Below, in pieces: positions 1-8,168 of a stretch of 36,886 nucleotides of DNA (positions are counted from its first letter, which is position 1; every line of letters begins with the position of its first letter). The translations under genes and the position numbers were made by a program. This DNA is from Gemmatimonadota bacterium. Its GTDB lineage: Bacteria; Gemmatimonadota; Gemmatimonadetes; Gemmatimonadales; Gemmatimonadaceae. The DNA lies in assembly GCA_027307165.1 (NCBI GenBank), contig DAHUXM010000029.1:1-36886 (forward strand), in the 5' to 3' direction. Below the pieces are notes generated by a model. That model did no database searches. It was given only the letters and a program-made list of their open reading frames with translations, and was not told the DNA's origin.

Positions 1-312
1 CGCTTTCGCGGGAATGACGCGTGGTTAACGCCGCCCCCACACCATGGATTCCCGCTTTCGCGGGAATGACGCGTGGTTAACGCCGCCCCCACACCATGGA
101 TTCCCGCGTTCGCGGGAATGACGCGTGGTTAACGCCGCCCCCACACCATGGATTCCCGCTTTCGCGGGAATGACGCGTGGTTAACGCCGCCCCCACACCA
201 TGGATTCCCGCGTTCACTGGAATGACGCGTCGCTAACGCCGCCCCAACACTGTGGATTCCCGCTTTCGCGGGAATGACGAAGGCCCCAATGGATTCCCGC
301 TTTCGCGGGAAC
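1..312. repeat. 52-bp tandem array of dRS3-like palindromes
   Basis: Seven palindromic cores of the form ATTCCC-N8-GGGAAT are seen. The first is truncated by the left edge; the others start at 48, 100, 152, 204, 256 and 293. Spacing is 52 bp until the last step, which is 37 bp. The core at 204 is degenerate in its right arm, and the last core ends GGGAAC. Each core is followed by GACGCGT and a segment matching the last codons and stop region of gmhA. The array continues left of the window. The core formula is that of the neisserial dRS3 repeat; any relationship by descent is not shown. On RNA the palindromes could fold and act as the gmhA transcript end. Confidence 0.93.
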
Positions 313-321
313 GACGCGTCG

Positions 322-906
322 CTATCGCCGCCCCAACACCGCCGCGTCGATCTCGGCGCACCACGCGTGCAGCAGCATCAGATGCACCTCCTGAATGTGC
401 GCCGTGACACTGCTCGGGACCGCGAGGACATGATCGGCACTGCATCCAACCAGTCCGCGCTCGCCGGTGAGCGCAATCGTTATCGCGCCTTTCTTTCCTG
501 CCATGGCCAGCCCGCGAACGACGTTCTCGGACGAGCCACTGGTGGTGATGCCGAGCGCGACGTCCCCGGTGCCCGCGAGTCCCTCGATCTGGCGCTCGTA
601 CAATGCGCCGTAACCGAAGTCATTGGCTATGCACGTGACCGATCCGACGTCGCCGCCGAGTGCGATGGCAGCGTAGGGGCGACGGGTCTCCTTGAAGCGG
701 CCGATGAGCTCGCCCGCCATGTGACTCGCCTGAGTCGCGGAGCCGCCGTTTCCGAAGCAGAGAATCTTCTTTCCGCCCAGAACCGCTGCTACCAGCGCGT
801 CACCTGCCGCGCCGGCCGCGTCCGCGAGGATCGTTGCGCTTGCCTGCACCGTGCGGATGCTTTCCGCGAAATGGGCGGCGATCATGTTGCGGCTTTCTGT
901 CGTCAC
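322..906 (-). CDS. gmhA: phosphoheptose isomerase (GmhA-type SIS protein)
   Basis: The product should convert sedoheptulose 7-phosphate to D-glycero-D-manno-heptose 7-phosphate, the first step of ADP-heptose synthesis for LPS core, in the cytoplasm. It is 194 aa, the usual GmhA length. The sugar-phosphate loop GNGGSA lies at residues 52-57, a metal/active-site region HMAGEL at 62-67, STSG-like TTSGSS at 121-126, and the C-terminal helix IQEVHLMLLH at 171-180 keeps the conserved histidines. The start is GTG at 906; an in-frame ATG at 885 is the alternative. Both lie inside the upstream helicase gene, and the N-terminal helix aligns with known GmhA proteins, so the overlap cannot be avoided. 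The last codons (AVLGRR, stop TAG) fall in the first unit of the neighbouring repeat array. No other heptose gene is present in the window. Confidence 0.93.
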   Translation of the reverse strand: MTTESRNMIAAHFAESIRTVQASATILADAAGAAGDALVAAVLGGKKILCFGNGGSATQASHMAGELIGRFKETRRPYAAIALGGDVGSVTCIANDFGYGALYERQIEGLAGTGDVALGITTSGSSENVVRGLAMAGKKGAITIALTGERGLVGCSADHVLAVPSSVTAHIQEVHLMLLHAWCAEIDAAVLGRR

Positions 907-3463
907 GTTTTCTCTCTTGTGCGATCTCGTCCTGCGACCACGGTCGGTCGAGAAGCTCCTGAAGCTCGTCCAATGTATCGGCCTTCACGGCACCCCGCTG
1001 CCCGCGCACGACGCTGAATCGGAGCGGACGGTCCAGCACCGGCAGCTCGGCCTCGGTGAGCGTGCGCGCTATCTTTTCCGGCAACCTCAGGCGCGCGACG
1101 CCCGTGCGCGATCCATCGGCATTCTCCTCGACGTCGTAATCGATCCACGCCTCGCGATCGCGCACCAGAACCATGTCGGGCAACAGCGACAGTCGCGCGC
1201 GTTCTTCCGGCGACACGAATTCGTCCGGATCGACCGTCAGCCTGGCGTTGCGAAACTCCTCGACAGAATTCACATCCGCGAGCTGATTTTCGTACAGCGC
1301 CGTCAGCTCGTCGAATCCCAGCCGTGGCGTTGCGCCACCCGATCGTCGATACGCCTCACGCACTGCGTTTATCGCTGCGTGGTTGCGTTTGACCGATACC
1401 TGCCGAGCCTCCTCGCGCGCGGCTGCCTGTGCGAGGATGTGGCGCGCCTCGGCAGCCAGCTCGGGCGGAAACTCGCGCACGGGCTCGATCTCGCGGTCGA
1501 GCTCGAATCCGAAATATTCCACGCGGCTGAACAGCACCAGCTGGTCGTGCTTGCGGCGCGCATCGTACATCAGCTGCGGCTTGCTGCGCGTGGCGTACTT
1601 CCGGATGAGACTGTCCGGGATCTGCGTCCCCTCGATTCCGGCGCGCGGCTCGCCATTCTTCCCTGCGAAGTAGCGCAGACTGCCGGCAATGGCGCCCCAG
1701 CTCCCGCACACACTCGTCTTGGAGACGCGCGCATTGCCTCCGTCGCGCGTCTGCTCGTCGATCACGAGATCGAACGGCATCGTGCGCGCCAACAGCTCGG
1801 CGAATTGCTTGTAGGTGTGATCGCGCGCGAATGGCAGCTTGGCCGGCAGCGGCATCCCGAGACTGCGATACACACTGGCCAGTCCGAGTGCGGCGTCCTC
1901 GATCGACTTCACGAGCACGCCGCGCCGCTCGGCCCATTCCAGCAGCGACTCGTCGAACTGGTGCCTCGGGAGGCCGTACACCTCGCCTGTGAAGCCGCAT
2001 TTGGACAAGGCTTCGGCGTACACGTTATATGCAGTGAGATGATCGCTTCCCGGCACGAGGAGTCCCTCGAGATCGCGCTCCTCGCGCGTCATGCGATGCA
2101 GCGACTCGATGCCGCTGATGACGGCGACACATGGAATGAGATCGTCGTCGGCATTCACGAGCAGCTCCGCCCACGGACGATCCACAGGCAGAGCTTCGAC
2201 CGACTTTCCGTAAGTCGTCAGCTTGCCGTTCTCTACTATTCCGCGATCATCGAGCAGCGCCAGCGCCTTGCGGTACGAGACGCGATCGAGGGGAACCGGA
2301 AGATCCAGCGCATCCGCGCGCACTCCGAGTGCCGCACACGTGAGCGCAACGCGCTCTGAATCACCGGCGAGCTGAAACTCGGGCGCAGTCGGTTGCAGCG
2401 ACTTGAAGTCAATTGCGCGATCGCTCAGTATGAACACGCGCCCGCCATCAACACGCCCGTGTACGCGCCCCGCCATCTGCAATATCTCGTTGCTGCCGAG
2501 GTGGAGCTTACTGAGCACGTTCTTGCCGCGCTCGATAATGTTGGTGAAGCGAGTATCGTCGATCACGACGGTATCCAGTCCGCGCACGTTGAGTGCGCTC
2601 TGGCCCGCAGCCGTCATCGCGAGCACGTACGGTTTCTTCTCCGTTCCTTCGAGGAACGGGCGAATCACGCGGATCGGCTCACCGCCGTGGTAGAACGCAG
2701 TATTGATCCGTGGAAACGCCGCGTGCACCGTCTCGGCCGCCTGCTCGACACCAGCGCGCGTGGGAAGAAACACTCCAACGCCTCGCCGTTCCTTGAACAC
2801 CGCGCGCAGAAACTTCTCGTCCAGGAATTCGAGCGGGTCTCTGTTGATGACCTTGACCGTCGCCGCCTTGGCAGGATCGAATGCGCTGCTCTCGATCACC
2901 GAAGCGGAGCCGAGGTACTCGGCGTAGAAGGAAGGATCGACCGTCGCGGAGAGCCAGATGTAGCGGCATCCGACGCGTTTGCCGAGCGCGAGGCACAGCT
3001 CCAGCTCGGCGGAGGTCTGGTGGATCTCGTCGACGATCAGCGTGTCGGTGGCGCGAATGTCGTCGTCCTGGAACCAGCGGCGGGCGATGCCGGTGGTGAC
3101 GATTATGACGTTCCACGTCGGCGTTTCCGGAGTCGCCTCGCGCTCGCGGTTAACGACGCCGACGCGGAGATCTTTCGTCTTGAGGATCGTCTCGGCGATC
3201 GGCCGGATCGAGAGCGTCTTGCCGGTTCCCGTTCCGGCAACGATTCCGAACCCCGCGCCGCTCGCGGCCAGTTGCTGGATCTCCGCACCGTGCTCGCGCT
3301 CGAGCACTGTCTCCAGATGGAGCGCCAGCGCCAGCTCGATCGTCTCGCAGGCCGCGCGCGTGGGTGCGATGACGATCACCCGCCCATTGGGCGGCTCGGC
3401 AGCCACGAACGCTTCGTGGTCCGGCGGCAGGTAGCGGTCATGGACCGCGCGCGGAGAGGTCAC
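800..3463 (-). CDS. DEAH-like superfamily 2 helicase (HrpA/HrpB-like)
   Basis: This is an 887-aa predicted ATP-dependent nucleic-acid helicase. Walker A (AGTGTGKT) is at 76-83, the Walker B box reads DEIH at 145-148 in place of DEAH, and motif III is SAT at 172-174. The second RecA-like domain contains VFLPTR near 231 and a motif VI of the form QMAGRVHGR at 329-337, where the family usually has QRxGRAGR. A long unclassified C-terminal half follows, ending in an Arg/Gly-rich basic tail of about 35 residues that is encoded entirely in the overlap with gmhA. A stretch resembling motif Ia (VIAPTRAAC, about 31-39) lies before Walker A, which is unusual. The start is GTG at 3463, 33 bp after bioB, so co-transcription with the biotin operon is likely. 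Whether it acts on RNA or DNA cannot be told. Confidence 0.85.
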   Translation of the reverse strand: MTSPRAVHDRYLPPDHEAFVAAEPPNGRVIVIAPTRAACETIELALALHLETVLEREHGAEIQQLAASGAGFGIVAGTGTGKTLSIRPIAETILKTKDLRVGVVNREREATPETPTWNVIIVTTGIARRWFQDDDIRATDTLIVDEIHQTSAELELCLALGKRVGCRYIWLSATVDPSFYAEYLGSASVIESSAFDPAKAATVKVINRDPLEFLDEKFLRAVFKERRGVGVFLPTRAGVEQAAETVHAAFPRINTAFYHGGEPIRVIRPFLEGTEKKPYVLAMTAAGQSALNVRGLDTVVIDDTRFTNIIERGKNVLSKLHLGSNEILQMAGRVHGRVDGGRVFILSDRAIDFKSLQPTAPEFQLAGDSERVALTCAALGVRADALDLPVPLDRVSYRKALALLDDRGIVENGKLTTYGKSVEALPVDRPWAELLVNADDDLIPCVAVISGIESLHRMTREERDLEGLLVPGSDHLTAYNVYAEALSKCGFTGEVYGLPRHQFDESLLEWAERRGVLVKSIEDAALGLASVYRSLGMPLPAKLPFARDHTYKQFAELLARTMPFDLVIDEQTRDGGNARVSKTSVCGSWGAIAGSLRYFAGKNGEPRAGIEGTQIPDSLIRKYATRSKPQLMYDARRKHDQLVLFSRVEYFGFELDREIEPVREFPPELAAEARHILAQAAAREEARQVSVKRNHAAINAVREAYRRSGGATPRLGFDELTALYENQLADVNSVEEFRNARLTVDPDEFVSPEERARLSLLPDMVLVRDREAWIDYDVEENADGSRTGVARLRLPEKIARTLTEAELPVLDRPLRFSVVRGQRGAVKADTLDELQELLDRPWSQDEIAQERKRDDRKPQHDRRPFRGKHPHGAGKRNDPRGRGRRGR

Positions 3464-3496
3464 TACATGGAAGATATCATGATACGGCGACTCGGT

Positions 3497-4579
3497 TCAC
3501 GATCCGTGCGGCCCCTCGACCGCGGCGTAGCCGACGGCCGGCATCGCGGCGAGATAATCGTCCAGTCCGGCCAGCGGATCACCCTGTAGTACCGTGCCGT
3601 CGGGCGCCTCCAGCACGAAGCCGGCGTCGCGGATCATCTCCAGATCGGCTCTGGCTTCCTGACCGGCGGTGGTGAGATAGTCACCGATGAACAGGGAGTT
3701 CGCCGGATACAACCCGAGCGGCTGCAGCGATCTCAGGTGCACTTCGCGGCCGCCAGCGATGCGGATCTTCTTGCTCGGCAACAGAAACCGGTAGAGACAG
3801 AGAACTCTGAGACAGCGGCGCGGATTGAGCTCGTTGATTCCGGCAAGCGGTGTCCCGTCGATCGGGATCAGAAAATTGACCGGGACGCTCGATACGTCCA
3901 TCTCGCGCAGTGACAGCGCCAGGTCGATGATGTCATCGTCGCTCTCGCCCATGCCGATGATACCTCCCGAACAGCTCGAGATGCCCGCATCGTGCACATT
4001 CCGGATCGTCGTCTTGCGATCCTCGAACGTGTGAGTCGTGCAGATCTCGCCGTGGTAGCTCTCGCTGGTGTTGAGATTGTGATTCACCGTATCGACGCCG
4101 GCGGCCTTGAGACGATGAGCCTGATCGTCGTTCAGAAGGCCGAGACACGCGCACACTCTCAAGTCGTGATTCGCCTTTATCTCACCCACTGCGTCGAGAA
4201 TCTTGCCGAACACGCGCTCGCCCGGCGCCCTGCCGCTTATCACGAGACAGAAGGTCCCAGCCTTGAGGGTCGCTGCACGCTCCGCTGCATCGAGGATCTT
4301 CTCACGCGCGAGCAGCGGATACTTCTCGATGTCCGCAGTGGAAATTTTCGACTGCGAGCAGTAATGGCAGTCCTCAGGGCAGAGTCCGCTCTGCGCATTC
4401 AGGAGAAAGTGCAGCCGTACCTTGTTGGACCAGTAATGCCGGCGCACGCGGTACGCAGCCGCCAGTTGCGACAGCAGCTCGTCGTCATGCGCTGCAAGCA
4501 CTGCACGCGCTGATTCGCGCGATATGATTCGTCCGTCGAGCGCTTCGTCGGCGAGGGCGTTCCAATCATGGTGCATCAT
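3497..4579 (-). CDS. bioB: biotin synthase
   Basis: This radical-SAM enzyme inserts sulfur into dethiobiotin as the last step of biotin synthesis. From ATG 4579 it has 360 aa, with the [4Fe-4S] motif CxxxCxxC at C67, C71 and C74. The candidate [2Fe-2S] ligands are all present: C111 in TFC, the VCACLG cysteines at 143/145, the cysteine of SSCSGG, and the arginine of IRIAGGRE. The protein resembles the Bacillus-type BioB. I chose ATG 4579 because it reproduces the expected N-terminus ([14 protein letters not shown]); an in-frame ATG at 4618 would add 13 residues and lengthen the overlap with bioD from 14 to 53 bp. It is the last bio gene of the operon. Confidence 0.96.
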   Translation of the reverse strand: MMHHDWNALADEALDGRIISRESARAVLAAHDDELLSQLAAAYRVRRHYWSNKVRLHFLLNAQSGLCPEDCHYCSQSKISTADIEKYPLLAREKILDAAERAATLKAGTFCLVISGRAPGERVFGKILDAVGEIKANHDLRVCACLGLLNDDQAHRLKAAGVDTVNHNLNTSESYHGEICTTHTFEDRKTTIRNVHDAGISSCSGGIIGMGESDDDIIDLALSLREMDVSSVPVNFLIPIDGTPLAGINELNPRRCLRVLCLYRFLLPSKKIRIAGGREVHLRSLQPLGLYPANSLFIGDYLTTAGQEARADLEMIRDAGFVLEAPDGTVLQGDPLAGLDDYLAAMPAVGYAAVEGPHGS

Positions 4580-5228
4580 CGAGTCCAAGACTTGTAAGTG
4601 ATATGTTCGATGCGTCATCCGGAGCCAACGTGTAGGCGAATGGAATGACGCGAATGTTCGGCAACAATTCCCTGAGCAATCCCAGATTGGTACGCTCCGG
4701 CATGCCGTCTGGTTGATCCGTAATCGTGTTCAGCACGACCGCGCGAATCCGGATACCGAACTCCCGCGCGGCACGCACGGTCAATAACGTGTGATTCACA
4801 GTACCGAGCCGATTTGGCGCGACTATCACGAGATCCAGGCGCCAGCGCCTGAAAAGCGTGGCGTACGACTCATCCTCGGTGATCGGTACGAGCAAACCAC
4901 CCGCACCCTCCACGATAATGGCGTCGCTATCGGCGCATAGACGCTCGAATGCGTCGTCGATCACGCCGAGATCGACCGGAGTATTCGCACGCCGCGCTGC
5001 AACCAGTGGCGCCAGAGGCTCGGCGAGTGAAACTGGGCCGACGCGCTCCATGGGATACACCATCCCCGTCGCACGCCACAGCGATTCCGCGTCCTCAGTA
5101 CCGCCGCTCTCAACCGGCTTCATCGCCGCGACTCGCGCGAAGCTGCCGCGCAATGCCGCCACTATCGAGCGAGACACGATTGTCTTGCCGATCCCTGTAT
5201 CGGTTCCCGTCACGCCTATGCCGATCAC
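4566..5228 (-). CDS. bioD: dethiobiotin synthetase
   Basis: This ATP-dependent enzyme closes the ureido ring of dethiobiotin from 7,8-diaminopelargonate and CO2. It has 220 aa, near the family's usual length. The P-loop GTDTGIGKT is at 8-16, MKPVESGG follows at about 36-43, and [10 protein letters not shown] is the conserved acidic/glycine loop. The start is GTG at 5228, overlapping the bioA stop as GTGA, so translational coupling is likely. Its 3' end overlaps the start of bioB by 14 bp. Confidence 0.96.
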   Translation of the reverse strand: MIGIGVTGTDTGIGKTIVSRSIVAALRGSFARVAAMKPVESGGTEDAESLWRATGMVYPMERVGPVSLAEPLAPLVAARRANTPVDLGVIDDAFERLCADSDAIIVEGAGGLLVPITEDESYATLFRRWRLDLVIVAPNRLGTVNHTLLTVRAAREFGIRIRAVVLNTITDQPDGMPERTNLGLLRELLPNIRVIPFAYTLAPDDASNISLTSLGLDDAP

Positions 5229-6499
5229 AGCGATTCCAGAAACTGGCCGATCACGGAATAAACCGCGCCGAGATCTGTCGGAGTCGCGCAGAACGGGGGG
5301 AGCACGTACACCACATTGCCGAGCGGTCGCAGCAGGATGTCGTACTGGAGCGCGAATGCTGCGAGGTCTCTGCCGATCGGACTCAGATAGCCGCTGCCGA
5401 CAGCCAGATCGAACGCGGCTACTGTGCCGATGGCCCGTGGATTTCGAACCAGCGGATGTGACGCCACGCTGGCGATTCCGGCGAGATGCGCATCATGAAT
5501 CGCCTGACGCCGGCGCGCGCAATGGTCATCCAGCAACGCGAGCGATGCCCGGCCTACCGCGCACGCGATCGGATTCGCCGTGTACGAGTGTCCGTGAAAC
5601 AACGTGCGATGTCTGTCCTCGCTCAGGAACGCATCGAATATCTCGTCGGTAGCGACAGTCCCGCCAAGCGGCAGCGTGCCGCCCGTCAACCCCTTGCTCA
5701 GACAGATGATGTCAGGTGCAATCCCGGCCCGCTCGCACGCGAACAGCGGCCCGGTGCGGCCGAACCCGGTGAGCACTTCGTCGGCGATGAAAAGGATGCC
5801 GTTGTCGCGCGCGCGGTTCCTCAGCGCGGCGAGTGTTGCTTCATCATACATCAGCATGCCGCCCGCACCCATGAGCAACGGCTCGACTATCAGCGCGGCG
5901 ATGGATCTTCCCTCCCGCTCCAGCAGCGCATCGAATGCCGCAACCGTATCGCCAGTCGTCGGGTCCGGTAGCCGCCTGACGTCGAACAGGAGAGAGCTGA
6001 ACGGGTCCGTAAACGTTCCGCGGCCGCTCACGCTCATCGCGCCGAAAGTATCGCCGTGATACGCATTCTCGAGCGCGACGACGATCGAGCGCTTGCTACC
6101 GCGATTCGCGTGATACTGCAGCGCCATCTTCACCGCGACTTCAACAGCAGTCGATCCATCGTCCGAGAAGAAGACGCGGTTCAACCCCTCCGGCAGGATC
6201 GCGACGAGATCGCGCGCGAACAACGCCGCCGGCTCGTGCGTGAACGACGTGAAAATTATCTGATCCAGCATCGCGGCCTGTCGGGTAATCGCATCCACGA
6301 TCGCCGGATGCGAGTGACCGTGCAGCGTCACCCACCACGATGATATGGCGTCGAATATCCTGCGTCCGTCCGCTGTATGGATGAATGCGCCGGACGCACT
6401 GGTTGCGTGAATTGCCGGCAGCGCACCCAGGTGCTGAGTGTATGGGTGCCAGATATGCCGCGCGTCCGCGGCGACGACGTCTGAAAATCGCGTCGTCAA
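5225..6499 (-). CDS. bioA: adenosylmethionine-8-amino-7-oxononanoate aminotransferase
   Basis: This PLP enzyme transfers the amino group of SAM to 8-amino-7-oxononanoate (KAPA), giving 7,8-diaminopelargonate. It has 424 aa, typical of BioA. The BioA-like N-terminus contains HIWHPYTQ (15-22) and SSWWVTLHGH (53-62). The PLP-binding aspartate is in FIADEVLTGFGRTG (237-250) and the Schiff-base lysine is K269 in CLSKGLTGG. The start codon is TTG at 6499, overlapping the bioF stop as TTGA; no ATG or GTG is better placed. The gene sits between bioF and bioD with 4-bp overlaps on both sides. Confidence 0.96.
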   Translation of the reverse strand: MTTRFSDVVAADARHIWHPYTQHLGALPAIHATSASGAFIHTADGRRIFDAISSWWVTLHGHSHPAIVDAITRQAAMLDQIIFTSFTHEPAALFARDLVAILPEGLNRVFFSDDGSTAVEVAVKMALQYHANRGSKRSIVVALENAYHGDTFGAMSVSGRGTFTDPFSSLLFDVRRLPDPTTGDTVAAFDALLEREGRSIAALIVEPLLMGAGGMLMYDEATLAALRNRARDNGILFIADEVLTGFGRTGPLFACERAGIAPDIICLSKGLTGGTLPLGGTVATDEIFDAFLSEDRHRTLFHGHSYTANPIACAVGRASLALLDDHCARRRQAIHDAHLAGIASVASHPLVRNPRAIGTVAAFDLAVGSGYLSPIGRDLAAFALQYDILLRPLGNVVYVLPPFCATPTDLGAVYSVIGQFLESL

Positions 6500-7596
6500 T
6501 TCAGCACCGCAGCAATCGCACTGACCAGCCCGTCGATGTGACTGGCGTTGTGTGAGACACTCACCGTGATGCGAAGACGCGACTGACCCATGGGAACCGT
6601 TGGTGGACGGACAGCTCCGACGAGATATCCAGCTTCGCGCAGCGCATTGCCGACCGATGTCGTACGGTCGGACTCACCCAGCACTATCGGCACGATGTAG
6701 CCGTCGTCTTCACCCATTGAAGAATGCCCGATTTCACGCAGTCTGGCGCGCAGATAGCGAGCGTTGCTCCGCAGCATGGTCCGCCGCTCCGGCTCCGAGC
6801 CTACGATGCTCAGCGCTTCGAGTGTCGCCGCCGCGAGCGCCGGCGGCGACGCGGTGGTGAAGATGAACGAGCGTGCACGATTCATCAGGTATTCTATCAA
6901 CACATTGGATCCGCAAACGAAAGCACCGATCGTACCCACTGCCTTCCCCAGCGTCCCCATGATCACGTCGATCTCACCTTCCACACCACAGTGCTCCGCC
7001 GAGCCTCGTCCGTTGACGCCGAGCACGCCGCTTGCATGTGCGTCATCGACGTAGGTCCACGCACTGAATTCCCGCGCGATCGCGACGAGCTCGGCGAGCG
7101 GAAAGATGTCGCCGTCCATGGAGAACACACCATCGACCACGATCAGCCTGCGGCGAAAGGCGTTGGCGTCGGCCGCGAGCATCATACGCAACGCAGCCAG
7201 ATCCATGTGTGGAAAGACCCGCACTTCGGCTCTGGAGAGACGCGCGCCGTCGATGAGCGAGGCGTGGTTGAGCTGGTCGGCGTAGATGACGTCGCGACGT
7301 CCGGCAATTGCCTGGATGGTTCCGATGTTGGCAGCATACCCACTCGGGAAAAGGAGTGCCGCTTCAGTGCCCTTGAATCTGGCGATCTCGCGTTCGAGCT
7401 CGACGTGAGCGGCCTGCGTGCCGGAAATGAGGCGTGCCGCAGCAGCACCAGTGCTGCCGGTCGTCAATGCCTGGACGGCAGCGCGCGCGATACGTGGATC
7501 TCCCGCCAGTCCGAGATAATCGTTGGATGAGAAGTCGACGACGCGCCTGCCGTCCTGCAGCAATTCGACGCCATCTCCACGCGTAACCGTGCGCAT
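6496..7596 (-). CDS. bioF: 8-amino-7-oxononanoate synthase (true start probably upstream)
   Basis: This PLP enzyme condenses pimeloyl-ACP or pimeloyl-CoA with L-alanine to give KAPA, the first gene of the biotin operon. The secure part, from ATG 7596, has 366 aa. It contains FSSNDYLGL (22-30), the aspartate in VDDAHASGVLG (183-193) and the PLP lysine K218 in GTLGKAVG. The reading frame stays open upstream and encodes a BioF-like helix (LDEALARELSTIERAGLTRV) just before the ATG, so the ATG start drops about 20 family-typical residues. No ATG, GTG or TTG exists in frame between 7597 and the terminator at 7714-7737. The best-placed alternative is an ATC at 7696-7698 preceded by CAGGAA, which would give 400 aa. 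Confidence 0.93.
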   Translation of the reverse strand: MRTVTRGDGVELLQDGRRVVDFSSNDYLGLAGDPRIARAAVQALTTGSTGAAAARLISGTQAAHVELEREIARFKGTEAALLFPSGYAANIGTIQAIAGRRDVIYADQLNHASLIDGARLSRAEVRVFPHMDLAALRMMLAADANAFRRRLIVVDGVFSMDGDIFPLAELVAIAREFSAWTYVDDAHASGVLGVNGRGSAEHCGVEGEIDVIMGTLGKAVGTIGAFVCGSNVLIEYLMNRARSFIFTTASPPALAAATLEALSIVGSEPERRTMLRSNARYLRARLREIGHSSMGEDDGYIVPIVLGESDRTTSVGNALREAGYLVGAVRPPTVPMGQSRLRITVSVSHNASHIDGLVSAIAAVLN

Positions 7597-7695
7597 GACG
7601 CGCGTGAGTCCAGCGCGCTCGATCGTGCTCAGCTCGCGCGCGAGCGCTTCGTCTAGCGATGGAAGCGTGGAGTTCGCGGCGTTGTCGATCGAAGC

Positions 7696-7715
7696 GATGT
7701 TGCGATTCCTGTCAA
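7696..7715 (-). promoter_or_regulatory. bioF: candidate bioF translation or transcription start signals
   Basis: On the minus strand, CAGGAA (7706-7711) is a Shine-Dalgarno-like site 7 nt before an in-frame ATC codon (7696-7698). The same stretch contains TTGACA (7710-7715), a perfect -35 hexamer, but the best -10 at 16-17 bp spacing (TTCGAT or TCGATC) is poor. If it is a promoter, the transcript would begin after the ATC and force use of ATG 7596. Both readings are inference. Confidence 0.35.
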
Positions 7716-7737
7716 AAAAAAGGACCCTGTCGGGTCC
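7714..7737 (-). terminator. Rho-independent terminator
   Basis: Read on the minus strand, a 6-bp stem GGACCC/GGGTCC with the tetraloop GACA is followed at once by eight T. It lies 24 bp past the stop codon of the small secreted-protein gene and just before the bioF leader. It therefore isolates the biotin operon from upstream transcription. Confidence 0.92.
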
Positions 7738-7761
7738 CCGTGGCTGATGCGACTGACTGGA

Positions 7762-8085
7762 TTACCGGTGGTGTACGAAGGAAGCGAGCGCAAGTTGAAT
7801 CTCACGCTGGCCAGCGATGTCGTTCTCCACGTAGAACTCCGTCTCCCACGGCTGATCGGGCCCGTAGCGGGAACGTGGCTGAACTGGAACCACCTGGCGC
7901 GCCTTCAACTTCTTTTTTGGAGCCGCTGCGGGACGCTCGCCCTTGGCCTTGTCCAGCTTTGTCAGCGTATCGGAGGGCGTCTTGACCGTAACAGGGCCGG
8001 GTTCTTCCGCATGGGAAGTGAGCGGAAGGGCGAAGGTGATGAGCGTACCCACCACAGCCAGCCTTGCGAGGTTCAGCCGAGTCAT
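7762..8085 (-). CDS. small secreted or periplasmic protein of unknown function
   Basis: A 107-aa protein. Residues 1-26 form a clear signal peptide: basic MTRLNLAR, then a hydrophobic core ending in TSHA with cleavage likely before EEPG. The mature part is Lys/Pro/Ala-rich (PAAAPKKKLKARQVVPVQP), then ends WETEFYVENDIAGQREIQLALASFVHHR-like, possibly a small folded tail. The reading frame extends upstream to 8511, but that part overlaps the bactofilin-like gene and reads as non-coding. I chose ATG 8085 because the signal peptide begins there. An intrinsic terminator follows. I recognise no family. Confidence 0.7.
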   Translation of the reverse strand: MTRLNLARLAVVGTLITFALPLTSHAEEPGPVTVKTPSDTLTKLDKAKGERPAAAPKKKLKARQVVPVQPRSRYGPDQPWETEFYVENDIAGQREIQLALASFVHHR

Positions 8086-8168
8086 TCTTTGAATATATGA
8101 CGAGGTACTCGCAATGGCTACAAACTTGCGTTTTGGGGCCGGTTTTGGTGGGTCGGACCCCGGCCGCA

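Noticed and set aside
1-312. CRISPR-like array
   Set aside because: The units are head-to-tail 52-bp copies with no variable spacers and no cas genes; the palindromic core plus gmhA-end sequence explains them.
851-3589. Long plus-strand frames opposite the helicase and gmhA
   Set aside because: Arg/His/Gln-rich products with no recognisable domain lie exactly opposite a gene with intact helicase motifs.
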